From: Halopiger goleimassiliensis
GTDB taxonomy: Archaea; Halobacteriota; Halobacteria; Halobacteriales; Natrialbaceae
Direction: 5' to 3'
Length of the DNA stretch: 64,000 bases
NCBI RefSeq assembly: GCF_000455345.1
Contig: NZ_HG315690.1
Location: forward strand, 1,377,742-1,441,741
A program made the translations under genes and the position numbers. The notes beneath the pieces are model-generated. The model ran no database searches and was not told the DNA's origin. It saw nothing but the letters and a program-made list of their open reading frames with translations. Position 1 is the first letter of the stretch, and each line of letters starts with the position of its first letter. Of this stretch, positions 25,222-33,302 are shown one piece after another.

Positions 25222-25240
25222 CGAGCAAATATATTTCGGT
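25222..25240 (-). promoter_or_regulatory. probable TATA element upstream of the halocin-locus membrane genes
   Basis: On the minus strand the block AAATATATTTG lies about 35-45 bp ahead of the ATG at 25189, within the 98-bp gap after the halocin precursor. It suggests that the two membrane genes can be transcribed separately from the precursor. Confidence 0.4.
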
Positions 25241-25287
25241 TATTGGGCTGGTGTGCTGGCTCAGCGGGGAGGACCGTTGGAACGGCG

Positions 25288-26079
25288 TCAACAGAGGCCG
25301 AGTTGCGGGTGGGAACAGATGTCTTCGGCGGGGGAATCACAGCCGATGGCCGCGATCGCCGTACAGGCGGCCTGTGTGAACGTGAAGCACGCGCCACCAG
25401 CGATAATACCGAGTCCGGAAAGGACGCCACAGATGAAGGCCGTCGACGCACCACAACCGATCTGGCAGATCTGCGTTACGGCGAGTTTACAGCCCGAACA
25501 CCCGATGTCGAACGCCGGTGCGACGGCGTCCGTCGACTCGAAGACCGACTCGTCCGCGTCGAACTGTATCTCGTGGACCGACTCCTCCATCCCGTCCAGC
25601 CCATCGACGACGCGGGCGGTGATCGTTCCTTCGACGTCGTCGACGGAGTCGACGTCCGCGGGCGATCGGTCGAAGGATTTCTCGACGTACTCGAGGGACG
25701 CGATGGTCACCCGCTGTGAATCGAGCGACCGACCGATCGTGAGGTGCGCTTCGTCGGCGTCCGCGTCCGTAATCGGAACCGAAACGAGTTCGAGTCGCTC
25801 GTCACCGGTTACCGTTCCGGCAGTGATGTCGTCGCCGAGCGAACCGCCGCGCTCGAGAACAGCCCGCTCGAGGCGCTCGAACTCGTCGGTCTCCCGGAGC
25901 CGTTCGTACAGCCGCGTCGCTTCCGCACCCGTAACTTCGTCGAACCCGGCCGGACGCTCCGCACTGACGGCGGGAACGCCGATACCGGTAAACGCAGCGG
26001 TCGCAGCGCTCATTCTGAGGACGTTTCGACGGTTGAACGACGCGTCGGCCGAATCCGCTTCGTCGTGGTGATCTGTCAT
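25288..26079 (-). CDS. halC8: halocin C8-like bacteriocin precursor
   Basis: A 263-aa precursor. Residues 1-45 hold a Tat-type signal (SFNRRNVLRMSAATAAF, ending near PAVSA). The middle (about 46-190) is an acidic, globular domain without Cys; in halocin C8 this part becomes the immunity protein. The last 73 residues start at FDIGCSGCKLA and contain ten Cys with spacing C-x2-C-x7-C-x3-C-x7-C for the first five. That agrees with halocin C8 as I recall it, as do the Gly-rich hydrophobic core and the GLC end. The mature peptide is expected to be secreted and active against other haloarchaea. ATG 26079 is chosen over a GTG at 26112 because a TATA-like sequence lies about 40 bp ahead of it. Confidence 0.93.
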   Translation of the reverse strand: MTDHHDEADSADASFNRRNVLRMSAATAAFTGIGVPAVSAERPAGFDEVTGAEATRLYERLRETDEFERLERAVLERGGSLGDDITAGTVTGDERLELVSVPITDADADEAHLTIGRSLDSQRVTIASLEYVEKSFDRSPADVDSVDDVEGTITARVVDGLDGMEESVHEIQFDADESVFESTDAVAPAFDIGCSGCKLAVTQICQIGCGASTAFICGVLSGLGIIAGGACFTFTQAACTAIAAIGCDSPAEDICSHPQLGLC

Positions 26080-26116
26080 TGGGTATCGACCCCGGGCGCG
26101 GCTACCATACACGATC

Positions 26117-26126
26117 GATTATAGTT
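26117..26126 (-). promoter_or_regulatory. TATA-like box of the halocin precursor gene
   Basis: On the minus strand AACTATAATC lies 38-47 bp ahead of the ATG at 26079, which predicts a short leader of roughly 10-20 nt. The triple 29-bp repeat lies about 70-150 bp further upstream. Confidence 0.45.
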
Positions 26127-26194
26127 ACTCGCTGATCGAATTTCACGCATCGAAACACGATTCAGCCGCTGCATCCCCTCGACGGGCCGGCTGA

Positions 26195-26278
26195 GATCGA
26201 CACCGACGGACTCGAGCGTGAGTGATCGACACCGACGGACTCGAGCGTGAGTGATCGACACCGACGGACTCGAGCGTG
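26195..26278. repeat. three tandem 29-bp repeats upstream of the halocin gene
   Basis: The unit GATCGACACCGACGGACTCG plus AGCGTG begins at 26195, 26224 and 26253, exactly 29 bp apart, and each copy contains the same 26 bases. It lies between the regulator stop and the halocin promoter. The rest of 26080-26335 contains no gene. The regular phasing, close to three helical turns, fits binding sites on one face of the DNA. Confidence 0.9.
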
Positions 26279-26335
26279 ACCGACGATGGGGGTGGAGCCA
26301 TGCAGTGGTCGAACCGTCGACCGTCGGTCGGGCGC

Positions 26336-27106
26336 TCACTGCGAAGGCTGCTCGGCGAACCGTCTGGCCGATGCCTTCTTCGACTCCGCGTACGACGCAA
26401 ACCAGCGTCGCAGTTCCTCGTTCGAACAGTCGATACAGACCCGCCCGGATCGGTCCGCGTCGTAGAGGATGGCCAGTGCGTTCCGTTCCGAAAGAACGAG
26501 CCCAATCGAAAGGTCTCCGGAATAGACGTAGAGATCGTCGGGAGCGACGGCTTTCAGCCATCGATCGGTCGTGACGTGGGATTCGAACGCCGATTCGACG
26601 ATCACGTCGACGGCGTCGTTCGCCTCGTACAGGTCCTGATGAACGTCGGTGAAGAGGGAGTTCACGATCGGATCGACGATGTAGCTCGGCTCGATCGATC
26701 GACTGGCGGCCTGTTCCCGATAGTAGAGGACGGGTGCGTGTGGCCGTTCGTCGGTTGGGACCACGATCGTACTTTCGGAAAGCGGCTGAAGCGGCGGTTC
26801 GTTTCCCGGATCGAATCGCCGAAGGACGGGTTCCGTTTCGAGGACCTGTTCGACGCGTGTGATGGCGTGGTCGTACGTCTCGAGGATTATCGCCCCCGCA
26901 GCGGTCAGATGATACTCCCCATCACGTTTCGTGATCCACCCGTGCGTCTCGAAATCGCTGAGGATTCGCTGGACGGTCGCTCGCGAAATGGAGTACCGAT
27001 CGACGAGTTCTGAGGGGGTGCTCGGCCGCTCGTCGATCGCTTCCAGGAGCAGCGGACGATTCGCAGATCGGGTCAAATACGATAACCGATCGTGGCACGA
27101 ACTCAT
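26336..27106 (-). CDS. winged-helix transcriptional regulator (DUF1724/FilR1-like)
   Basis: A 256-aa protein. The N-terminal winged helix (about 1-85) shows LLEAIDERPSTPSELVDRYSI, SRATVQRILSDFETHGWI and TKRDGEYHLTAAGAII. The C-terminal 165 residues match the pattern of haloarchaeal regulators with the DUF1724 (methanogenesis-regulator FilR1 middle) domain, with RSIEPSYIVDPIVNSLF and GLVLSERNALAILYDADRSGRV. It is on the same strand directly upstream of the halocin precursor, with three 29-bp tandem repeats between them. It is therefore a good candidate for controlling halocin expression. A minus-strand AATATATTAACC (about 27143-27154) is its likely TATA box. Confidence 0.85.
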   Translation of the reverse strand: MSSCHDRLSYLTRSANRPLLLEAIDERPSTPSELVDRYSISRATVQRILSDFETHGWITKRDGEYHLTAAGAIILETYDHAITRVEQVLETEPVLRRFDPGNEPPLQPLSESTIVVPTDERPHAPVLYYREQAASRSIEPSYIVDPIVNSLFTDVHQDLYEANDAVDVIVESAFESHVTTDRWLKAVAPDDLYVYSGDLSIGLVLSERNALAILYDADRSGRVCIDCSNEELRRWFASYAESKKASARRFAEQPSQ

Positions 27107-27248
27107 ATCTCTCGCTCTAACGGGTTTATTTTTCTAATTTTTGGTTAATATATTATGTTCCGTTGGAAGACGTATTCGTCGTGGACGGAAGCGACGACGG
27201 ATACCAGATTCACACCCCCGTGAGAGTACCCGCGAGGCCGGCTTCCCG

Positions 27249-27443
27249 TCACCCGTCCCGTGATGTCGCCCTGTCCGTCGATCGGTTGGCTCTCGAGAGG
27301 ACGAGCCACTGCGGAATCGCAAACACCAGTAACAGCACGCTCAGCAGGACGAACACTTCGAGTGCCCGGATCGCCAGACTGTAGACCAACCCGACGGCGA
27401 CGCCCGTGTAGACGGTCGCCAGCAGCCAGCCGAGTTGGTGCAT
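27249..27443 (-). CDS. small two-helix membrane protein
   Basis: A 64-aa frame with two clear hydrophobic segments, LGWLLATVYTGVAVGLVYSLAI and LEVFVLLSVLLLVFAIPQWLVL, and a basic polar tail (SRANRSTDRATSRDG). Hydrophobicity and codon use suggest a real gene rather than a shadow. It lies on the same strand ahead of the halocin regulator, with 142 bp between, so a link with the locus is possible but unproved. No family is recognised. Confidence 0.5.
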   Translation of the reverse strand: MHQLGWLLATVYTGVAVGLVYSLAIRALEVFVLLSVLLLVFAIPQWLVLSRANRSTDRATSRDG

Positions 27444-27544
27444 GCAAAACCGTTCACATTCGGAAACGATAAGATCACTGGCCAGTCCTCGCCACCGATG
27501 GTGATCGGGTCAACCGGCGATCGATAGCTGTGGACCCGGCGGTA

Positions 27545-27697
27545 TCAGGTCATGACCGAGGTCTCCTGCAACTCCCCGTCTTTGAACCGCCAGACGACCT
27601 CCTCGTCGCAGACGGTGCAGTAGGTCTCCTCGGTGTCGTAGTTGTCGCCATACGAACACGAACCACGGGGGGACGGCGAGAGCGGCAGCGAACTCAT
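27545..27697 (-). CDS. small CxxC zinc-finger-like protein
   Basis: A 50-aa protein: an Ser/Pro-rich start (MSSLPLSPSPRG), then SCSYGDNYDTEETYCTVCDEEVVWRF and a short tail. The CTVC pair and the earlier Cys suggest a metal-binding knuckle of the haloarchaeal small zinc-finger class, although only three Cys are present. The internal ATG at 27697 is preferred to 27739 because the upstream residues look non-coding. It is located 96 bp beyond the infB stop on the same strand. Confidence 0.6.
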   Translation of the reverse strand: MSSLPLSPSPRGSCSYGDNYDTEETYCTVCDEEVVWRFKDGELQETSVMT

Positions 27698-27793
27698 CGT
27701 TCGGCTCCTCGAAGGGTCAGCGAACGGGCAAACCGGCACGCTCGAGGGGCGTCGGGGGACGTCGACGGGGACGGGTGAGGGCCGGACCCTGAC

Positions 27794-29593
27794 TCACTTG
27801 CCCCAGAACGGATCGCGATTGCGCTGTTTCTCGAGGTACATGTTCAGCGCCTCGAGTTCGTCGCCGGGGATCTCGTCGGTGAGTTCCTGCTCTAAGATCT
27901 TGGCGTGTTTCTCTGGGATCTCGGTCCAGAGGCGGTCGCCCTCCTCGATGTCGCGGCCGACCGTGGGGCCGTCGATGGCGACCGAGACGCGGTCGCCGTT
28001 GCGGGCCTCGTCGATGTCCTCGCCCTGTTCCTGGATGCCCTTGATCCCGCCGACGCGTTCGGGTTCGTTACCGTCGAACTTCACGACCTGGGTGTTGTTC
28101 TGGAGGGTCCCGGCGTCGACCTCGACGCCGACGACCGCAGGGTCGTTCTGGCGGAAGGTGTGATCCGGCAGGATCCGGAACCGGGCGGGCCGGGTGATGT
28201 TCTCGAGGATGGTGTCCTGCTGGGCCTGTTCGATCTCCTCGACGAACGCCTCGTACTCCTCGACCACCTGGTAGATGACCGCATCGGTGAAGATGGTTAC
28301 GTCGTCCTGTTCGGCGCGTCGCTCGGCGTCGTCGAGCACGTCGACGTTGAACCCGAGAATGACCTGCTGTTTCGGATCGTCGGCCGTCGAGGCCACCGAG
28401 ACGTCACGTGGCGCGACGTCGCCGACCTCCGCGCGGACGATGGGGACCTCCGCTTCTTCGAGCGCGTCGGCCATCGCCTCGAGGCTCCCCAGGGTGTCGG
28501 CCTTGACGACGACGCCCTCCTCGGCGGTGTCGACGGCGATATCGGCGAGTTCGGCCCGGACCTCCGTGATGACCTCCTCGAGGTCGCGGTCGCGGACGAC
28601 ACGGACCGGCGCGCCGGCCATCGCCTCGTCCAACTCGGGCGCGGCGACCTTGATCCCGGCCGCTGCGCTGACCTCGTCGACTTTCTCGAACCGGCTCTCG
28701 GTGCGGATCTCCTCGAGCGGCCGGGGCTGGAGCAGCGCGCGGACGTCGGTGACGATCGGGTCGTTCTGCCCGCCGACCACGATCTTGTCGTCGGCCCGGA
28801 TCGTCCCGTCGTAGAGGACGATGTCGATCGTCGTCCCGAAGCCCTTCTCCTCTTTGACCTCGAGGACGGTGCCGACCCCCGGTCCCTGGACGTCGATCTC
28901 CATCTCCTCTTTCATGTACCGCTGGGACAGCCCCATCATCACCGCCAGCAGGTCCGGCACGCCCTCGCCGGTCATCGCGGAGACGGGGACGACGCCGACG
29001 TTGCGCTGGAAGTTCTGGACGCGCCAGTAGAGGTCGGCGGAGAAGCCCTCGTCCGAGAGGTTGCCGATGATCTCGTACAGTTGCTCGTCGAGGCGGGAGG
29101 TGACGCGATCGGACTGTCGCTCGTAGGTGTCGTTGATCGGCGAGTTCTCGTTGGCGTCCCACCCTGGCACGGTATCGATCTTGTTCGCGGCGACGATGAA
29201 GGGCGTCTGGGAACGTTTGAGAATGTCGAGCGCCTCGAGCGTCTGGGGCTGGAAGCCGTCGTTGACGTCGACGACGAGGATGGCGATGTCCGCGAGAGCA
29301 CCCCCGCGAGAGCGAAGCGTGGTAAAGGAGTGGTGTCCCGGCGTGTCGATAAAGAGCAGGCCGGGCAGGTCGAAGTCGTCCGGATCGACCAGATCACCCG
29401 CGATCGAGGAGACGACGTCTAGCGGGACGGCCGTAGCGCCGATGTGCTGGGTGATAGCGCCTGCTTCGCCCTCGATCACCGCTGAGCCACGGATCTTGTC
29501 GAGGAGACTCGTCTTCCCGTGATCGACGTGTCCGAGGACGGCGACGATCGGGGTCCTGAGAGATGTGGGGTCGCGCGTATCGGTATCCGACAT
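27794..29593 (-). CDS. infB: translation initiation factor IF-2 (aIF5B)
   Basis: A 599-aa GTPase that promotes ribosomal subunit joining. G-motifs: VLGHVDHGKTSLLDKI (G1) at about 18-33, the ITQHIGAT switch I segment, DTPGHHSF (G3) and AANKID (G4). Domains II-IV follow, with VEVDAGTLQNNTQVVKF and the archaeal/eukaryotic C-terminal helix ending in LEKQRNRDPFWGK. The length of about 600 is normal for archaeal aIF5B, which lacks the long N-terminal extension of eukaryotes. A minus-strand GTTTAACTA at about 29638-29646 is the likely TATA box. Confidence 0.97.
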   Translation of the reverse strand: MSDTDTRDPTSLRTPIVAVLGHVDHGKTSLLDKIRGSAVIEGEAGAITQHIGATAVPLDVVSSIAGDLVDPDDFDLPGLLFIDTPGHHSFTTLRSRGGALADIAILVVDVNDGFQPQTLEALDILKRSQTPFIVAANKIDTVPGWDANENSPINDTYERQSDRVTSRLDEQLYEIIGNLSDEGFSADLYWRVQNFQRNVGVVPVSAMTGEGVPDLLAVMMGLSQRYMKEEMEIDVQGPGVGTVLEVKEEKGFGTTIDIVLYDGTIRADDKIVVGGQNDPIVTDVRALLQPRPLEEIRTESRFEKVDEVSAAAGIKVAAPELDEAMAGAPVRVVRDRDLEEVITEVRAELADIAVDTAEEGVVVKADTLGSLEAMADALEEAEVPIVRAEVGDVAPRDVSVASTADDPKQQVILGFNVDVLDDAERRAEQDDVTIFTDAVIYQVVEEYEAFVEEIEQAQQDTILENITRPARFRILPDHTFRQNDPAVVGVEVDAGTLQNNTQVVKFDGNEPERVGGIKGIQEQGEDIDEARNGDRVSVAIDGPTVGRDIEEGDRLWTEIPEKHAKILEQELTDEIPGDELEALNMYLEKQRNRDPFWGK

Positions 29594-29810
29594 GGTGAAC
29601 CACCCGAGAAGGTCTTGCCTAGAGCGTCCGCAGGACGGTAGTTAAACCCATCGTCATGCGTGCTGGCTGCGATGGCCCACTGCGTGGATCGAGCGCCCGC
29701 ACGCGATCGGTTACTTCGGCCCCGGAGGCAGGTTTCGGTCCCGGACGCAGGGACGGGGTACGTCCCCCGTCGAAATCGCGGCCGTCGCGGTTTGTTGCGC
29801 GTCCCCGTGG

Positions 29811-29820
29811 TTTTTAATAC
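29811..29820 (+). promoter_or_regulatory. TATA box for the PRC-barrel/nob1 transcript
   Basis: TTTTTAATAC lies 23-32 bp ahead of the ATG at 29843, the usual distance for a leaderless haloarchaeal message. The spacer 29594-29842 also holds the infB promoter on the other strand. Confidence 0.6.
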
Positions 29821-29842
29821 CGACTAGTCAGTACGGGGTAGC

Positions 29843-30088
29843 ATGAGCGAGATACTCGCCGAAAACCTCTCGGGCAAATCGGTCATGGGCTCGGACGGAA
29901 CCGAGCTCGGACTCCTCTACAACATCACGATGGACGTCAAATCGGGCAAACTCCACGATCTCATCGTCGACCCCGACGAGGAGGTACCGACGCACAAGAT
30001 CGACTTCGACGTCGACGAAGACGGTCGCTTTCGCGTCCCCGTCAACCGCGTGCAGGCGGTGAAAGATTACATCGTCGTCAAGCGTTAA
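29843..30088 (+). CDS. PRC-barrel domain protein
   Basis: An 81-aa, single-domain beta-barrel protein: MSEILAENLSGKSVMGSDG, ELGLLYNITMDVKSGKLHDLIV, and RVPVNRVQAVKDYIVVKR are the usual strands. PRC-barrel proteins of this size occur in most archaea; one class has been tied to cell division (CdpB-like), and others to RNA metabolism by analogy with RimM. The gene is 4 bp ahead of nob1 and shares its promoter, so a link to ribosome maturation is plausible but inferred. Confidence 0.9.
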   Translation: MSEILAENLSGKSVMGSDGTELGLLYNITMDVKSGKLHDLIVDPDEEVPTHKIDFDVDEDGRFRVPVNRVQAVKDYIVVKR

Positions 30089-30092
30089 CGAT

Positions 30093-30551
30093 ATGTACGT
30101 CCTCGATTCTTCGGCGTTTATTCACGACTTCCACACGTCAGAACAGACTGCGACCATCCCGCTCGTTCGTGACGAGCTCGAAGACGAAAGCGCCTACCGC
30201 TACGACGCGATGGAAGGCTCCGGGATGCACATCCACATTCCGAACGACGACACCACGGAGAAAGTCGAGCGGGCCGCCCGCGAGTCGGGCGACCTCGAGG
30301 TACTCTCGGAAACCGACGTGCGCCTCATCGCCGCGAGTTTCGAACTCGACGGCGTACTGGTCACGGACGATTACGCGATGCAAAACGTCGCGGAGAAGCT
30401 AAACGTCGACGTCGAAGTGATCGCCCGAGAGGGAATCGACGAGCAACGCCACTGGAACTACCAGTGTCAGGGCTGTGGACGGGAGTTCGACGAGGAGAAA
30501 GACCGCTGTCCGATCTGTGGCACCGGCGTCGCGCGGAAGAATCCCCAGTAA
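30093..30551 (+). CDS. nob1: rRNA maturation endonuclease Nob1
   Basis: A 152-aa protein with a PIN domain (about 1-100; acidic residues in VLDSSAFIHDF, the EL helix at LVRDELEDESAYRY, SETDVRLIAA and VLVTDDYAMQNVA) followed by a zinc ribbon (CQGCGREFDEEKDRCPICG). This order is that of archaeal Nob1, which makes the final cut at the 3' end of 16S rRNA in late small-subunit assembly. It is in a likely operon with the PRC-barrel gene. The length is normal for the family. Confidence 0.95.
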   Translation: MYVLDSSAFIHDFHTSEQTATIPLVRDELEDESAYRYDAMEGSGMHIHIPNDDTTEKVERAARESGDLEVLSETDVRLIAASFELDGVLVTDDYAMQNVAEKLNVDVEVIAREGIDEQRHWNYQCQGCGREFDEEKDRCPICGTGVARKNPQ

Positions 30552-30587
30552 GTAGCCCACACTCCAGTTCGACGTTCCCGGCGGCCG

Positions 30588-31706
30588 TTAGATACCGGCG
30601 ATTAGCAGGAACTGCACCGCGTTGAACACGCCGTGTGCCAGCGCCGGGACGAGCAGGTTGTCCGTCCGTTCGTAGATCGTCCCCAGCACCAGCGACAGCC
30701 CGAAGATCATCGTCAGACTGGCGAGTATCTCCCCCGGACCGGCGGTCGCGTACGCCAAGAGGTGGACGGACGCGAAGACGAGGCTCGCGGCGACGACCGC
30801 ACCGTACCGCGAGAACGTCTCGTAGAGCGACTTCTGGACGACGTTCCGGTACACGAGTTCCTCGAACGGGCCGACGATCAGCACCATCGCGGGCAAGATG
30901 ACGAACAGCAGTTCGGGGTTCTGCTCGGCCTCGAGGACGGTCCCGTGGTCGGCAGTCTCGACGCCGGCGGCGGTCATCACCAGCGACGCCCCGATCAGCA
31001 GCCCGAACAGGGCGAGGACCCCCGCGATCATCCAGCCGGCGTCTCGGAGCGTCGGCAGCCGGAGGTCGACGAACGATCGATCCCGATCGGTCACCAGGAG
31101 GTAGCCGCCGGCGACCGCGCCGAGGCCGACGGCGATCGAGAGGTAGTTCAGCAGTTCGAACCCCAGCACCGAAGGTTCGCCGAACAGCACCAGCGTCGGC
31201 ACGGCGAGCAAGTCGAGTGCGATATCCATCGAGAGCAGACCAACCGCGCCGACGACGAAGGTTTCGACCAGCCGTATCGCGCGCCTGCGGAGGCCACGAC
31301 CGGTCAGGCCCGCGTACTCTGCCACGCCGATGCCGACGACCGCGACCCCGACGAGAAACGCCCCGAAGACGAACGAGAGCGACTGCTCGAGTCCGGGTAC
31401 GACCACCGATCCCGTCGCGCCGACGTTGATCGCGTAGACGGAGCACGCGACGACCGCCAGGCCGGATCCGGCCGCGAGGAGGCCGCCGATCGATCGCTCG
31501 AGAACGCCCTGGCGTCGACCGAGGAACGCGGCCGTCGCGAGCGCGGCGAACCCGGCCGCGAGCAGCACCGGGAGGGCGTCCGTGCCGTCTCGAATCGGTA
31601 CGCCGATCGCGACGAGTAATACCGCAGCGAGGACGAGACCGACCCCGGGGACGACGGTCGCATCCGGGTCGGACGACGGCGTCTCGTCCAGCGTCGCTTC
31701 TGTCAT
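30588..31706 (-). CDS. CPBP-family intramembrane metalloprotease
   Basis: A 372-aa multi-pass membrane protein. The conserved C-terminal ABI/CPBP domain shows GPFEELVYRNVVQKSLYE (the EExxxR motif), then VFASVHLLAYA and VPALAHGVFNAVQFLL, giving the two metal-ligand His motifs. About ten membrane helices are predicted. CPBP proteins act as type II CAAX prenyl endopeptidases, regulators of signalling, or bacteriocin self-immunity proteins. No cognate substrate is adjacent, and the halocin locus is about 4 kb away with infB between, so an immunity link is not supported. ATG 31706 is chosen as the start. Confidence 0.9.
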   Translation of the reverse strand: MTEATLDETPSSDPDATVVPGVGLVLAAVLLVAIGVPIRDGTDALPVLLAAGFAALATAAFLGRRQGVLERSIGGLLAAGSGLAVVACSVYAINVGATGSVVVPGLEQSLSFVFGAFLVGVAVVGIGVAEYAGLTGRGLRRRAIRLVETFVVGAVGLLSMDIALDLLAVPTLVLFGEPSVLGFELLNYLSIAVGLGAVAGGYLLVTDRDRSFVDLRLPTLRDAGWMIAGVLALFGLLIGASLVMTAAGVETADHGTVLEAEQNPELLFVILPAMVLIVGPFEELVYRNVVQKSLYETFSRYGAVVAASLVFASVHLLAYATAGPGEILASLTMIFGLSLVLGTIYERTDNLLVPALAHGVFNAVQFLLIAGI

Positions 31707-31811
31707 CACGATAGTGTTCTCGCGGGGATAAATAGGCCCACCGTTTCCAGAGGTGGGACCGGCGACGGATTCGGCGCGAGGAGTCGATACCGACCGAACG
31801 CTCGAGGTGGC

Positions 31812-31892
31812 ATACGAACCGCCGTAACGAGTGCCCGGCGCAACCGCACCATAGTCGAGGTTGCGACGGGAGCGATTGACGGCGGTTCGTAT
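31812..31892. repeat. 81-bp hairpin element between pgi and CPBP gene
   Basis: The outer arms ATACGAACCGCCGT (31812-31825) and ACGGCGGTTCGTAT (31879-31892) are perfect 14-bp reverse complements. Inside, CGCAACC pairs with GGTTGCG, and a CCCG/CGGG pair lies next to it, so most of the 81 bp folds into one imperfect hairpin. It reaches the last base of the pgi stop codon. It could be a pgi terminator or a small palindromic mobile element. Confidence 0.85.
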
Positions 31893-33196
31893 CAGCGATC
31901 GACGCGGAGTTCGGTCTTCTCGGCGACGGCGTCGGCTTCTTCGAACTCCCCGCCACCCAGGAGGCCGCGAGTCGCCTTCTTCGCCCACTCGACGGCCGGC
32001 TGGTCGAACGTGGAGACGCCGTAGAGTTCGCCCGCGAGGACGCAGGCCGCCTCCATGCCGTACAGGAGTCCGCCGAGTTCGGTGGCGTCGACGCGCTCGA
32101 GTTCGATCCGGACGTTGGGCCGGCCGGCGGCCGCGAGGCTGGCCTCGGTCGCCTCGAACTCCGCCTCGAGCAACTCACCGAGGCCCGAATCGCCCAGGTA
32201 AGCGAGGGCCGCGACGTCCGTCTCGGGGATCGGACGCGTCTCCCGGTCCCGCGGCGTGACGAAGGTGACGAGTTTGTCCCGCGGGCCGGCTCGATAGAGC
32301 TGGAGCTGGGAGTGCTGGTCGGTCGCGCCCAGCGCGCGGACCGGCGTCTGCCCGAGTTCGTCCTTGCCGAGGCTCTCGGCCCAGAGCTGGGCGAACCACT
32401 CGGCGAACGTCTCGAGCGACTCCGCGTAGGGCATCACGGCGTTCGCGGCGGCCCCCCGCTGGTCCAGCGCGTAGCTCGTCGCGCCGTAGGCGTAGGCCGG
32501 ACACTCGAACAGCGATCCCGAAAGCGTCTCGCGCTCGGCGGCGGCCCCCTCGAGCAACGCCTCGAGATCGAGGTCACAGACCGCAGCGGCGACGAGACCG
32601 ACGGGCGACAGCGCGGAGTAGCGCCCCGGCACGCCATCGGGGACCGAAAGCGCGGGGAGGTCGTGGCGGTCGGCGAGGTCCCGGAGCGGGCCGGACTCGC
32701 CGGTCGTGACGATCGTTCGCTCGGTCCAGTCGACGCCCGCCGACTCGAAGGTCTCGCGGACCACGAGGAAGTTCGCCAGCGTCTCGGCCGTCGTCCCCGA
32801 GCGGGAGACGACGTTGATCGCCGTCCGTTCGAGCGGCAGCGAGTCGAGTCGGCGCGAGACCCACGCGGGATCGACGTTGTCGAGGAACACGGTTTCGGTG
32901 CCGTCGCCCGCCGCCTCGAGCGCGTCGACGATGGTCGCCGCGCCGAGGGCGCTGCCGCCGATCCCGACCGTGATCAACGCTTCGCAGTCGGCGACCGGCT
33001 CGACGGCCGCCCGGATCTCGTCGGGGTCCGTCCGTTCCGGCAGGTTCAGCGCCTCGTAGCCGTGCTCCGCGTTCGCCATCCCCTCGGCGATGCGCTCGTG
33101 GGCCTCGGCCACCCGGCCGTCCAGGCGCTCGAGGCTCGCCCGCGAGACGCCCGGCGAACTGACCGACGCCAGGGCGTTCCCGATGTCGACGTCCAT
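31892..33196 (-). CDS. pgi: glucose-6-phosphate isomerase
   Basis: A 434-aa cytoplasmic sugar isomerase. It interconverts glucose 6-phosphate and fructose 6-phosphate, mainly for gluconeogenesis and the semi-phosphorylated pathways of haloarchaea. Two SIS domains are seen: VGIGGSALGAATIVDAL and NVVSRSGTTAETLANFLV in the first, and the catalytic ATDQHSQLQLY plus a C-terminal Lys region (VEWAKKATRG) in the second. ATG 33196 is the family start; the longer frame to 33604 is antisense to the next gene. A hairpin element abuts the stop codon. Confidence 0.96.
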   Translation of the reverse strand: MDVDIGNALASVSSPGVSRASLERLDGRVAEAHERIAEGMANAEHGYEALNLPERTDPDEIRAAVEPVADCEALITVGIGGSALGAATIVDALEAAGDGTETVFLDNVDPAWVSRRLDSLPLERTAINVVSRSGTTAETLANFLVVRETFESAGVDWTERTIVTTGESGPLRDLADRHDLPALSVPDGVPGRYSALSPVGLVAAAVCDLDLEALLEGAAAERETLSGSLFECPAYAYGATSYALDQRGAAANAVMPYAESLETFAEWFAQLWAESLGKDELGQTPVRALGATDQHSQLQLYRAGPRDKLVTFVTPRDRETRPIPETDVAALAYLGDSGLGELLEAEFEATEASLAAAGRPNVRIELERVDATELGGLLYGMEAACVLAGELYGVSTFDQPAVEWAKKATRGLLGGGEFEEADAVAEKTELRVDR

Positions 33197-33302
33197 GTGC
33201 GAGTGGGCGACGGCTCGCGGTAAAGGCGTTCCGTCATTCGCCGAACGGGCGGCGCGCGGCCGAGGCGAAACCCGGAAAACCGCGCTGTGCCTACGACCGA
33301 CC

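Noticed and set aside
26195-26278. CRISPR array
   Set aside because: The 29-bp units are directly adjacent without spacers, and no cas gene is in the window.
30588-31706. CPBP protease as halocin immunity protein
   Set aside because: Some CPBP proteins give bacteriocin immunity, but this gene is separated from the halocin locus by infB and nob1 and has no shared regulation visible.
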